Origin: Streptomyces sp. S465
GTDB lineage: Bacteria; Actinomycetota; Actinomycetes; Streptomycetales; Streptomycetaceae
Assembly: GCF_026898115.1 (NCBI RefSeq)
Contig: NZ_CP114036.1
Coordinates: 1,922,001 to 1,986,000 of the forward strand
Direction of reading: 5' to 3'
DNA length: 64,000 bases
A program made the position numbers and the translations under genes. The stretch's first letter is position 1, and every line of letters begins with the position of its first letter. Shown in pieces: positions 33,743-42,536 of this stretch. The notes beneath the pieces are model-generated. The model was not told the DNA's origin, searched no databases, and saw only the letters and a program-made list of their open reading frames with translations.

Positions 33743-34612
33743 TCAGCTTTCGTCCGGCTGGAAGAAGCGCGGGCTGTTTCCCCGGTCTGCGCAGTCGGTC
33801 GAGCAGGCCAGGTCGCGTTGTGCCTGGAGCTGGGCCAGGCGGGTGGTCAGCGTGCGGGTGATGTGCTCGTAGCTGTCGCTGCCCAGAGTGAGGCGCAGCG
33901 GGGCGGGTTCCACAGCGACGCTGGCGATCATGGCGTCGACCATCTTGTCCGGGTCACCCGGCGAGCGGAGCGAGGTGTCGTCGAGGAGGTGATTGATCCT
34001 GCGGGAAGGTGAGGCGTCATAGGCGGGGATGCGGGGCCCGACCTTGGCGCTTCTGCTACGGAAGTCGGTGCGCGCACTGCCGGGTTCGACGATCGTGCAG
34101 CCGATCCCGAACACGGCCACCTCCTGCGCAACCGTCTCCATGAACCCTTCGATGCCCCACTTCGTTGCGTGGTAGAGCGAGCTGCCGGGAATCGTCACCT
34201 GGCCTCCGAGGCTGGAGATCTGGAGGATGCGGCCGTGGCCCTGTTCGCGCATGTGGGGAAGGACCGCGCGGACGAGCTGGATCGCTCCGAGCAAATTGGT
34301 GTCGATCTGGTGGCGGACCTGTTCGTCGGTGACTTCCTCGGCGGCGCCCAGCAGCCCGTAGCCGGCGTTGCTGACGACCACGTCGATGTGGCCCATCGCG
34401 GCCCAGGCGGCGTCGGCCGTCGGCCGGATCTCGCCGGTATGTGTCAGGTCGAGAGTGGCGAGCCACAGCCGGTCGCCGTATTGCGCCTTGAGGTCGTCGG
34501 CGGCGGACAGGTTCCGAAGTGTGCCGGCGACACGATCGCCGGCAGCGAGCAGCTTTTCCGCCATCAGGCGGCCGAAGCCACTGCTGATGCCGGTGATGAA
34601 CCAGGTTTTCAT
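33743..34612 (-). CDS. SDR-family oxidoreductase
   Basis: A 289-aa classical SDR with TGISSGFG, SNAGYG, the catalytic Ser in QISSLGG and YHATK. The start at 34612 has GGGAGGGAA upstream. The N-terminal half resembles the retinol-dehydrogenase-like SDRs common in actinomycetes. It follows the amidohydrolase by 58 bases on the same strand, and both should be under the Rrf2 operator at 36033. Confidence 0.9.
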   Translation of the reverse strand: MKTWFITGISSGFGRLMAEKLLAAGDRVAGTLRNLSAADDLKAQYGDRLWLATLDLTHTGEIRPTADAAWAAMGHIDVVVSNAGYGLLGAAEEVTDEQVRHQIDTNLLGAIQLVRAVLPHMREQGHGRILQISSLGGQVTIPGSSLYHATKWGIEGFMETVAQEVAVFGIGCTIVEPGSARTDFRSRSAKVGPRIPAYDASPSRRINHLLDDTSLRSPGDPDKMVDAMIASVAVEPAPLRLTLGSDSYEHITRTLTTRLAQLQAQRDLACSTDCADRGNSPRFFQPDES

Positions 34613-34670
34613 GGGTTGTTCCCTCCCTGCTGCGGTGAAGTGGCGGGAGGATGTCCCGCCACGGGCGCGC

Positions 34671-35912
34671 CTAGCGCTTGTCGACGGCGATCTCGCCGTT
34701 CAGGATCACCATGCTGAGGTCGCGGATGTTGCCGATGTCCGCGGTGGGATCGGCGTTCAGCACGAGCAGGTCGGCGCGCTTGCCGGGGGCCACCGTACCG
34801 AGGTCGGGGCGGACGCACTGCCGCGAGGCGCCGCTGGTGCCTGCGGCCAGCACCTGGGTGGGCGTCATCCCGGCCGCCACCATGAGTTCGGCCTCTTCCA
34901 GGGTGTTGGCTCCGTATAGGCCCCGACCGCTGAAGGTGTCGCTGCCCAGCGCGATGTGCACGCCGGCCTCAGCGACCTTCTTGAGATTGCCAGGGGCGTC
35001 CGGGTGGGCATTGTCGATCCAGAGTGTGGGCGTGTAGGTGATGGCGTGTTCGAGCATCAGGTCGATGAGCGAGTGGTCGGTGAGGGGCTCGATGGTGACG
35101 CCGTGCTCCAGGCCGTCCGCTCCAGCCTCGATCGCCTCGCGTGCCGCGGCCTGCTGGGTGGTGTGGACGGTGACCCGAAGGCCCCGCTCGTGCCCGGCCT
35201 CGATCCCCGCTCGAAGGAGATCGAGGGGAAGCCGTTCCAACTCGACACCATCCGGGAAGGCGGGATTCTGCCAGAGGTACTTCGGTCCGCCGGAATGTGC
35301 GCACGCCCCTTCCGACAGGAGTTTGATCGCGTCCACCTTGCGGTCGGCGAGGTGGTGCACCAGGTCGCGGATCTGCTGCACACTGTCGACCTCTCCCGTG
35401 AAGCGCTCGCGCGCCCAGGGGTTGTCGCTGAAGACCGTGGCGGCGGGGTGCCCGTCGCGTCCGGTGATGCCGCAGCCGGTTGCCAACAGTCGCGGGCCTC
35501 GCAGCGTGCCTGCGGCGATTTTGGCCCGCGTGTCCAGGATTCCGTCCGTCGGATCGCCCACCGACTTGATGGTGGTGATCCCGTGGTCGAGGAACAGCCC
35601 GAGCTTTCCGGGAAGCTCGTTCTGCTCGAAGGCCCGCATCGAGTCCGGATCGGAGACCGCGTGCACGTCGTAGAAGTGGATATGAGTGTCGATCAGGCCC
35701 GGCATGACCCATCCTTCGGCCGCGTCCACCTCGTGTCTGCCCCTGAGCGGCTCGGCCGAGACGGATGCGATCTCTCCGCCGTTGATGGCGACGTCGTACA
35801 GACCGGCGAGCGCCTGGCGGCCGTCGAAGACATGTGTGCGCCTGATCACGAGGTCGTAGGTCGCAGGGCCGCGAGCCTCGGTACTCACGATTGCTTCGGA
35901 TTCCTGGGGCAC
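34671..35912 (-). CDS. Metal-dependent amidohydrolase
   Basis: A 413-aa TIM-barrel hydrolase of the amidohydrolase superfamily. GTG 35912 is chosen because AGGAG lies 8 bases upstream. Metal ligands: DTHIHF, a lysine in AIKLLSEG, His in RVTVHTTQQ, His in LEHGV and Asp in ALGSDTF. The flanking beta-sandwich ends with GKRADLLVLNADPT. It resembles imidazolonepropionase/prolidase-like members acting on cyclic or acyl amides. It is the first gene of the unit with the SDR. Confidence 0.9.
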   Translation of the reverse strand: MPQESEAIVSTEARGPATYDLVIRRTHVFDGRQALAGLYDVAINGGEIASVSAEPLRGRHEVDAAEGWVMPGLIDTHIHFYDVHAVSDPDSMRAFEQNELPGKLGLFLDHGITTIKSVGDPTDGILDTRAKIAAGTLRGPRLLATGCGITGRDGHPAATVFSDNPWARERFTGEVDSVQQIRDLVHHLADRKVDAIKLLSEGACAHSGGPKYLWQNPAFPDGVELERLPLDLLRAGIEAGHERGLRVTVHTTQQAAAREAIEAGADGLEHGVTIEPLTDHSLIDLMLEHAITYTPTLWIDNAHPDAPGNLKKVAEAGVHIALGSDTFSGRGLYGANTLEEAELMVAAGMTPTQVLAAGTSGASRQCVRPDLGTVAPGKRADLLVLNADPTADIGNIRDLSMVILNGEIAVDKR

Positions 35913-36032
35913 CGCTCTCACTCCTAGTGCGTTTCTGAGTAGGTGTTCGGGCCGTAGAGCACGCGGGGGGATCGCGGGGCCGCGTGCCGACTTCCGGAGC
36001 CGGGAGGGCCGGAGCGGCCCACCCCGGGATCA

Positions 36033-36058
36033 AACTGCAACCAGGGTAGTTACAGTTA
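36033..36058. promoter_or_regulatory. Rrf2-type operator before the amidohydrolase-SDR unit
   Basis: AACTGCAACCAGGGTAGTTACAGTTA in two arms: AACTG ... CAGTT with TAGTTACAGTTA at the right. The same arrangement occurs before the Rrf2 gene at 36567. It is about 120 bases from the amidohydrolase start. Confidence 0.65.
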
Positions 36059-36096
36059 GGGAACGCGTCATGAACGCAGGGTGCGCGCGCGCTTGA

Positions 36097-36540
36097 TCAG
36101 TGATCCCTCGGTTCGCCGCCGGAGGCCAGTATCTGCTGCAGTAGGCCGGCGATCGTCGTCCTGCCGAGCTGTTGCTCCAGAGCTCGCTCCGCGTTCTGGA
36201 ACTCGGCGTCAAGCAGGTCGCCGATGTTGCGGCCGACCTCACACGCCCCGCTGGGCGGATGGGTGTGCCGCGAGAAGATCTGCCCCTCCTCGACGGCGGC
36301 GTACGCGTCATAGAGCGTGATGTCCCGCGGGGCGCGAGCAAGGCACCAGCCGCCCCCTCGGCCTTCGGTGGACCGCACCAGGTGAGCGTCTCGCAAGCGT
36401 CCGAGGATGCGCCGCACGAGGACCGGGTTGCTGTCAAGGCTGTCCGCGATCTCCGCGGAAGTCAACGAGCCCCCACGCCGGTGCGCCAGCATCGCAAGCG
36501 CGTGAATCGCGACCGCGCTCCTGCTGCTGAGCCCCGCCAT
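36097..36540 (-). CDS. Rrf2-family transcriptional regulator
   Basis: A 147-aa regulator with ATG at 36540. The winged helix (LTSAEIADSLDSNPVLVRRI, then LRDAHLVRSTEGRGGGWCLA) is typical of Rrf2. Only single cysteines are present in the wing and in SGACEVG, so the three-Cys iron-sulfur site of IscR/NsrR is not complete; a YwnA-like non-cluster member is likely. It lies between two copies of a shared operator and upstream of the amidohydrolase-SDR unit. Confidence 0.9.
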   Translation of the reverse strand: MAGLSSRSAVAIHALAMLAHRRGGSLTSAEIADSLDSNPVLVRRILGRLRDAHLVRSTEGRGGGWCLARAPRDITLYDAYAAVEEGQIFSRHTHPPSGACEVGRNIGDLLDAEFQNAERALEQQLGRTTIAGLLQQILASGGEPRDH

Positions 36541-36566
36541 CTCTTGCTCCTGCCGTCCCCACCGAT

Positions 36567-36593
36567 TAACTGGAACAAGACTAGTTACAGTTA
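36567..36593. promoter_or_regulatory. Rrf2 autoregulatory operator
   Basis: An inverted repeat TTAACTG ... CAGTTAA (36566-36593) around GAACAAGACTAGTTA. It shares AACTG-N-AAC and TAGTTACAGTTA with the site at 36033 and lies 27 bases before the Rrf2 start. Confidence 0.65.
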
Positions 36594-36628
36594 AATCGAT
36601 CGTCAACCCAGCTGTCTTGTACCTCGGT

Positions 36629-38816
36629 TTAAGCAGGCCAGGGGCAGGGTGGATGTGGGCCACGCATCTCGCTCTCGGCAACGGGGACGTCGAAGAGACC
36701 ATCCGTGCACGTCGTCCCCGGCGGCAGCCCTTCGGAGGGCTGGGCCTGGGAGGGCAGCAGTTGCTCGGCCCAGATGCACTTGCCGGTGCGGCCGTAGCGG
36801 GCGCCCCAGCGATGAGAAAGCGCCTCCACCAGTTGCAGTCCGCGACCGCCCTCGTCCGTCTCCGCCGCCCGGCGGATGTGCGGCGTGGTCAGACTCCCGT
36901 CGGACACCTCGCAGACCAGCACATCACTGCGGAGCAGGCGCAGCTCGGCAGGGCCGCGAGCATGCCGGATCACATTGCCCACCAGCTCACTGACCAGCAG
37001 CTCACTGGTCATGCTGAGCTCGTCCAGATGCCAGGCGGCCAGTTGCTCCCGGACCAGTTCACGGGCCCGCCCTGCCGCGACGGCGCCGTCCGGCAATTGC
37101 CAGCAGGCCACGCTCTCGCGCGTGAGGTGACACACTCGGGCGATCAGCAGCGCCGCGTCATCGCCGGCCTGTTTCTCCATACGCAGCGCCTGAGTGACCG
37201 TGTCACACAGAGCGTCCAGGTCTGTCTCGGCACCCGGCGGGTGCGAGGCCACGGCGGCCGTCAGCGTCTCGGCGAGGCGAGCCATGCCGTGATCGAAGTC
37301 CCGGTCGCGCGACTCGATCAGACCGTCGGTGTAGAGCACCAACAGGGCACCGCTGGGCACGGGGAACTCGGCGGTCTCGAACGGCGGCGTCGCGACGCCG
37401 AGCGGAGGGTTCAAAGCGCTGTCGGGGAAATGGACCGTGCCATCGGTGTGCACGATCGCCGGGGGCGGGTGTCCGGCACGCGCGACGGTGCACATTCCGG
37501 TCACGGGGTCGTAGACGGCGTAGAGGCATGTGGCGTAGTACGCGTCGCCCAGCCCGGTCACGAGGTCGTTGAGGTGAGCCAGCAGCTCATCCGGGGGGAG
37601 TTCGATGCCCGCCAGGGTGCTGACCGCCGTGCGCAATCTGCCCATGGTGGCCGCTTCCGGCAGGCCGTGGCCCATCACGTCCCCGACCACGAGCGCGACC
37701 CGTCCGGCGGAGAGCGGAAGCACGTCGTACCAGTCGCCGCCCACCGCCGTGCCGCCGGCCGGGATGAAGCGCGCCGCGGCGGACACCGCGAGCCGGACGG
37801 GAAGCGTGCTGGGGAGCATGCCGCGTTGCAGCTCATGGGCTTGGCTGTACGCGGTGTCGTACAGCCGGGCCCGCTCGAACGCCTGCCCGATCAATCCGCC
37901 CAGGGCGGTGAGCAAGGTGCGCTCTTCCTCGCCGAAGCGGTGCGGTTCGTCGAAGGAAATGACGCACGCGCCGTAGGGCTGCCCCGAAGCGATGAGCGGG
38001 AGCGCGACCCAGGCGCTCTTGATGCGCCGGAATGCGCTCTCCGACGCATCGGGGAAGCGCTCGCGGTATTCCGTAGGAGGAGAGGAAGACCGGTGCCCGC
38101 GATTCCATGATCGCCGCGATCGGGGTCTTCCTGGTGAGCCGGACACCCTCGATGTGGTCGAGGAAGTCACGCGGGTAACCCCTGGCGCCGAGCACCCGCA
38201 TCCGGTCGCCTTCCACGCACTCGAATATCAGCCCCGTCGCCCCGAACGGGGGCAGCACCTGGTCGGCCACGGCTTCGACGACATCGTCCACGGTCAGAGC
38301 CCGGGCAAGGACCGCGGTCAGCTCGCCGATACGGGCCGCTCGCCTGGCGGTGGCCTCCTCGTCACGGAGACGTTCCTCCTCCCGCGAGCGCTGCTCGTGG
38401 ATGTCGCTGAGGAGGACGTTCAGGCCGGTGGGCCCGGGGAGCAGCCGAATGCGATGCCAGCGCCCCTCCCCGGGCAGCCGCGCCTCAAGATCGAGCGGCG
38501 CGGCACTCGCCATGGACCGCCGAAAGAGATTCTCCACGCGCGGAACGCGCAGCTCCGGGCTCGTCTCCCACAGCACACGGCCCACGAGGGAGGGGGTGGG
38601 GCCGAGTACGCGCTCTGCCGCGACGTTCGCGTAAGTGATACGCCCATCGGTGTCGCAGGCGAGGAACGGGTCGCTCATGTGCTGGAGGGAGTGGCCGACC
38701 ACGTCCCGAGGCTTGGTCCTGCCGCCGCGGTGTATCAGGCTCACTTCAATGATCACCTGCCAGGTGTGGTGTCGGCGGGAGAGGTCGGTCGCCCACACCG
38801 TGCGGAGTGTGACCAC
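36629..38816 (-). pseudogene. PAS-GAF-SpoIIE phosphatase with anti-sigma-like ATPase domain, frameshifted
   Basis: Two overlapping frames together give one protein of about 720 aa. The N-terminal frame (from near 38816, start uncertain) holds a PAS domain (DPFLACDTDGRITYANVAAE) and the first half of a GAF domain. At about 38078, in CTCCTCCTACGG on the coding strand, the frame slips by one; the second frame resumes with TEYRERFPDASESAFRRIKS and completes GAF, then a PP2C/SpoIIE phosphatase (GGDWYDVLPL, GDVMGHGLPEAA, AGHPPP, YTDGLIE, GDDAALLIAR) and a HATPase domain (SELVGNVIRHARG, GGRGLQLVEALS). Such proteins control sigma-factor partner switching. A one-base sequencing or assembly error is equally possible, in which case the gene is intact. 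Confidence 0.8.
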
Positions 38817-39000
38817 CGATGCCTGTATGAAAATGTTACCTATGGGCGATAAGCGGCATCCAGGGGCTGTCCGGGCAATCTCCGCGGAAGGGCAGCCCGA
38901 GGATGGGCCAGCGAGTCACGAGCGCTACCCCGGGGGGCTCTGACGCCACTGCCCTGACGCCGCTGCCCTGACTCACCGACGCCGGGCACCCGAGGTCACA

Positions 39001-39471
39001 TCAGCCGTCGTCAGCGGAGGTGAGGTTTTTCTCGATCTTCGAGAGGATCCTGGCGAACGCTTCGCGTTCTTCGTCGTCGAGCCCGTCCAGGGTGCGCTCC
39101 TCCAGGTGCGCCCACGCCTGTGCCACCTTGGGCCGCAGGGCGTAGCTCTCCGCCGAGGCCCGGACCAACATGACGCGCCGGTCCTGCGGGTCGCGGGTGC
39201 GGACGACATGTCCGCCCTGTTCCAGCCGTCGCAGCATCAAGGTCACGGTCGACGGGTCCAGGTCGAGCATCTTCACCAGCTCCGACTGGCGCACCGAACC
39301 CTCCCTCCACAGCGCCATCATCATGAATTCCTGGCCGGAGCAGAGGCCGGTGGGGCGCAGCAGCTTGCCGCCGGACAGGCGGTGCAAGCGGGAAACGCGG
39401 GCCAGGGTCTGGCTGACGGGGCCGCCGTCTCCGGCCTCCGTCGCGCCGGTCCGCGTGGGCTCTGAGGTCAT
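39001..39471 (-). CDS. MarR-family transcriptional regulator
   Basis: A 156-aa protein starting at ATG 39471 (MTSEPTRTG). The winged helix contains VRQSELVKMLDLDPSTVTLM, then LRRLEQGGHVVRTRDPQDRR with the wing DPQDRR. Long flanking helices provide dimerisation. It is divergent from the OYE-family gene, with two inverted repeats in between. Confidence 0.92.
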   Translation of the reverse strand: MTSEPTRTGATEAGDGGPVSQTLARVSRLHRLSGGKLLRPTGLCSGQEFMMMALWREGSVRQSELVKMLDLDPSTVTLMLRRLEQGGHVVRTRDPQDRRVMLVRASAESYALRPKVAQAWAHLEERTLDGLDDEEREAFARILSKIEKNLTSADDG

Positions 39472-39500
39472 GGGGGCAAGGTTATCGTGGGCGGCCAACT

Positions 39501-39514
39501 ATTGGCCAGCCAAT
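39501..39514. promoter_or_regulatory. MarR operator, proximal
   Basis: ATTGGCCAGCCAAT: ATTGG and CCAAT arms around CCAG, 30 bases before the MarR start. It shares ATTGG...CCAAT with the larger repeat at 39536. Confidence 0.65.
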
Positions 39515-39535
39515 GAATGGGTTATGGTGGCTCCG

Positions 39536-39565
39536 GTGAGTTCATTGGCTGCCCAATGAACTCAC
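39536..39565. promoter_or_regulatory. MarR operator, long perfect inverted repeat
   Basis: GTGAGTTCATTGG (39536-39548), spacer CTGC, exact complement (39553-39565): 13-bp arms. It contains the ATTGG...CCAAT core of the first site and lies 40 bases before the OYE start. Confidence 0.75.
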
Positions 39566-39605
39566 TCGCCATTCACAGCACGCACATCAATCCTCGGGAG
39601 CCGTT

Positions 39606-40670
39606 GTGACCACAGCATTCGATCCGATCGACCTCTCCGGACTGCGCCTGCGCAACCGCGTCGTCATGCCCGGAATGGGGCGCGCCCGCGCCTTCGGACC
39701 CGGCAATACGGCCACCGACTCGATGGTGACGTACTACGCGCAGCGGGCCACGGCCGGACTGATCATCACGGAGGGGTCCCAGCCGTCGGTCGTCGGCCAG
39801 GGCTTCCCCAACACCCCGGGGCTGCACAGCACCGAGCAGATCGCCGCCTGGCGCCGCGTCACCGACGCGGTGCACGCCGAGGGCGGCACGATCTTCGCCC
39901 AGATCTCGCACGTCGGCAGGGTCGGCGACCCCGGCCTCCTGCCCGACGGACTGGTCCAGGTCGCTCCCTCGGCCGTCGCCGCGCCCGGCCAGTTGTTCAC
40001 CTTGGACGGGATGAAGGACTTCACCACCCCGCGCGAGCTGACCTCCCAGGAAGTGCGGGAGACGATCGCGGACTTCGCCCAGGCGGCGCGCAACGCCATC
40101 GAGGCGGGGTTCGACGGGGTCGAACTGCACGCCGCCTACGGCTACTTGCTCCACCAGTTCCTCGCTCCCAACTCCAATCTGCGCACCGATGAGTGGGGCG
40201 GCTCCGTGGAAGGCCGGGTCCGGTTCGCCGCGGAGGTGGCCGCGGCCGTGTCCGAGGCCATCGGAGCACAGCGCACCGGGATACGGGTGTCGCCCGGAAC
40301 CGGCTACAACGGCGTGGAAGAGCCCGACCCCGAGCCCACATACGTCCATCTCGTCCGCCGGCTGAGCGAGATCGGTCTGGCCTATCTGCACGTCGTCGAG
40401 AACTCGCGCGATCTGACCGGCATTCTCCGCAAGGAGTTCTCCGGGGCCTTCATCCTCAACCCCGCGACGGACGGATTCACCAGCGCGGAGGAGCTGGCGC
40501 TCATCGAGGACGGCACGGCCGACATGATTTCCTTCGGCGCGCTGTTCCTCGCCAACCCCGACCTGCCCGCGCGTCTGCGAGCGGGCGGGCCGTACAACAC
40601 ACCCGACCAGACGACCTACTACGGCGGCACCGACAAGGGATACATCGACTACCCCTACCTGACCAGCTGA
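39606..40670 (+). CDS. Old Yellow Enzyme-family NADH:flavin oxidoreductase
   Basis: A 354-aa FMN TIM-barrel enzyme beginning at GTG 39606. It has LSGLRLRNRVVMPGMGRARA at the N-terminus, FDGVELHAAYGYLLHQFLAP with the substrate-binding His, and a C-terminal FMN phosphate site (DMISFGALFLANPDL). It reduces C=C bonds of alpha,beta-unsaturated carbonyls and is often induced by electrophiles, which fits the MarR regulator facing it. Confidence 0.92.
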   Translation: MTTAFDPIDLSGLRLRNRVVMPGMGRARAFGPGNTATDSMVTYYAQRATAGLIITEGSQPSVVGQGFPNTPGLHSTEQIAAWRRVTDAVHAEGGTIFAQISHVGRVGDPGLLPDGLVQVAPSAVAAPGQLFTLDGMKDFTTPRELTSQEVRETIADFAQAARNAIEAGFDGVELHAAYGYLLHQFLAPNSNLRTDEWGGSVEGRVRFAAEVAAAVSEAIGAQRTGIRVSPGTGYNGVEEPDPEPTYVHLVRRLSEIGLAYLHVVENSRDLTGILRKEFSGAFILNPATDGFTSAEELALIEDGTADMISFGALFLANPDLPARLRAGGPYNTPDQTTYYGGTDKGYIDYPYLTS

Positions 40671-40719
40671 GCACACCACCTGCCCGTGTGGGGAATCAAC
40701 GGGGCAGTGGCGCGTTCTC

Positions 40720-40741
40720 GATGCATGATGCATGATGCATC
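40720..40741. promoter_or_regulatory. Triple GATGCAT motif before the esterase gene
   Basis: Three overlapping GATGCAT units in 22 bases with a terminal TGCATC, ending 34 bases before the esterase start. The GATGCA/TGCATC halves recur at 43684, so this could be a GntR-type site for the regulator at 41819. Confidence 0.45.
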
Positions 40742-40775
40742 ACCTGCTCTGCTCTGCACCTGGGAGGAAGGAACC

Positions 40776-41708
40776 ATGGACCCGTTCCCGCACCCGTCGG
40801 AGCTGTTGGCGACGCCCATCGACAGTGGCCCCTTGGCGCCAAGGTCGTTGACCGAGCCGTATGCCGTCGACGCCCTCCCAGGAGCCCGGAGCTATCTCAA
40901 CGTGGCCTACGCCGTCGTGATGGGCTGGCGTCCCCTCCTGCTCGACCTGCACGTCCCGGTGGCGGGACCCGGGCCGTACCCGGTGGTCGTCTACGCCCAC
41001 GGCGGCAGCTGGCTCGGCGGGTCCAAGGCGATCGGACCGTGGCATTCGCTGCCCGCGCGGGGCATCGCGGTCGCCTCGGTCGGTTACCGCCTCGCGGGCG
41101 AGGCGCGGTTCCCGGACCCGGCCGAGGACATCCGGGCGGCGATCCGCTGGGTCAGGACACAGGCCCAGCGGTTCCTGCTCGACGGCAGCCGGATCGCGGG
41201 GTGGGGCAGCTCCGCGGGTGCCTACCTCATGACGATGGCCGCCCTGGCGGGGGACGGGTCCCTGGGCCGTCCGGTGGGCGACGCCCAGCAGGTGTCCAGC
41301 AGGCTGTCGGCAGTCATCGACCACTACGGCGCCGCCGACCTGGCCCGTCTGGGGGAGGACGCCTTCGAGAACACGGAGCAGGAGATCGACTCGCTGTTCG
41401 CCGTCGTGCGTCAGCTTCTGGGATTCGACCCGCGCCACGCACCCGACCTGGCGGCTGACGCCGATCCCTTGGTCCTCGCCGAGCGCAGCGGCGAGAAGCC
41501 GCCGTTTCTGATCATGCATGGCGATCGCGACCACCGGGTGGGTCTCGCCCAGAGTCGCCGCCTGTACGAGGGCCTCGACGCGGCGGGGATACCCGCGGAG
41601 CTGGTCGTCGTGCCCGGCGCGGACCACATGGCACCGGAATTCTCCACGCCGGAGAGGGTGGAGGAAGTCGTGCGGTTCCTGACCGGTGTCTGGCGACGCC
41701 GAGCCTGA
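40776..41708 (+). CDS. Alpha/beta-hydrolase (carboxylesterase-like)
   Basis: A 310-aa hydrolase; ATG 40776 follows GGAGGAAGGA. The oxyanion motif HGGSW, nucleophile in GWGSSAGAYL, the Asp in MHGDRDHRVG and His in GADHMAPE are all present, typical of hormone-sensitive-lipase/esterase type proteins. It is 105 bases after the OYE gene and upstream of the GntR gene in the same direction. The natural substrate is probably an ester or lactone. Confidence 0.9.
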   Translation: MDPFPHPSELLATPIDSGPLAPRSLTEPYAVDALPGARSYLNVAYAVVMGWRPLLLDLHVPVAGPGPYPVVVYAHGGSWLGGSKAIGPWHSLPARGIAVASVGYRLAGEARFPDPAEDIRAAIRWVRTQAQRFLLDGSRIAGWGSSAGAYLMTMAALAGDGSLGRPVGDAQQVSSRLSAVIDHYGAADLARLGEDAFENTEQEIDSLFAVVRQLLGFDPRHAPDLAADADPLVLAERSGEKPPFLIMHGDRDHRVGLAQSRRLYEGLDAAGIPAELVVVPGADHMAPEFSTPERVEEVVRFLTGVWRRRA

Positions 41709-41818
41709 TGCCACAGGGCTGAGCGACAGAGGAGACCGGCGCGACGGCGCTGTCATGAATCCATCATTGGGCCATCAGGCCCCTTCGGCGTGCTCCTGCA
41801 TCCTGTATCGTTCGGAAA

Positions 41819-42511
41819 ATGGGTGCCCTCGGTAACTCCTCCGACTCCTCGCAGGTTTCGCTGGGAAACGTCAGGCAGAGGACGGCCCACGAAACGGTTG
41901 TCGAGGCTCTGCGCCACGCCATCCTCTCCGGTGAGCTGCCCGGCGGCACACGACTGGTGCAGTCCGAACTGGCGGACCGTCTCGGGCTCAGCATCACTCC
42001 CGTACGCGAAGCGATACGGCAGTTGGCGACCGAAGGGCTGATCCAGCTCGACTCCTACCGCGGGGCCGTGGTCCTGACACCCGCCGAGGAGGAGATGCGC
42101 GAGGTCTACGACCTCCTGCTCACCCTCACCCCGATGGCGGCGCGCAGGGCCGCCGAGCGGATCACCGAGGTGGAACTGGAGCAGGCCCGCTCGCTGGCCC
42201 GCGAAATGGCGCGCACCGAGGACGTCACCGGCTGGGTGCTCCTCCACCGCAGCTTTCACCTCGTCCTGTACGGCGCCGCCCGCTCGCCTCGGCTGCTGTC
42301 GATCGTCACCAGTCTGTCCGACGCGGCCGCTCCGCAGATCGCCCTGTCCCTCAGGGAAGACGCGTCCAGCAGACCCTGGATCGACGCCGGGCACGCGCAT
42401 CTGGTCGACAGCTTCGCGAGCGGGGATCCCGAGCGGGCGGTGGAGGCCATGCTCGACCATCTCCAGTACCACAAGCGAAGCGCGCTGGGGGAATCCGCAC
42501 AGGGGGGCTAG
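41819..42511 (+). CDS. GntR-family (FCD) transcriptional regulator
   Basis: A 230-aa regulator. The helix-turn-helix (LRHAILSGELPGGTRLVQSE, then LADRLGLSITPVREAIRQLA) is followed by the all-helical FCD domain. No ribosome-binding site precedes ATG 41819, and TATCGT lies a few bases upstream, so the transcript may be leaderless. It converges on the GAF/Fis-type regulator (25-base gap). Ligands of FCD regulators are usually organic acids of the controlled pathway. Confidence 0.9.
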   Translation: MGALGNSSDSSQVSLGNVRQRTAHETVVEALRHAILSGELPGGTRLVQSELADRLGLSITPVREAIRQLATEGLIQLDSYRGAVVLTPAEEEMREVYDLLLTLTPMAARRAAERITEVELEQARSLAREMARTEDVTGWVLLHRSFHLVLYGAARSPRLLSIVTSLSDAAAPQIALSLREDASSRPWIDAGHAHLVDSFASGDPERAVEAMLDHLQYHKRSALGESAQGG

Positions 42512-42536
42512 CGGAATCCGACAGTGCGCCGGTCGG

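Noticed and set aside
40720..40741. Triple GATGCAT as a CRISPR or microsatellite
   Set aside because: There are only three 7-base units with no spacers; a regulatory role near a promoter is the simpler reading.
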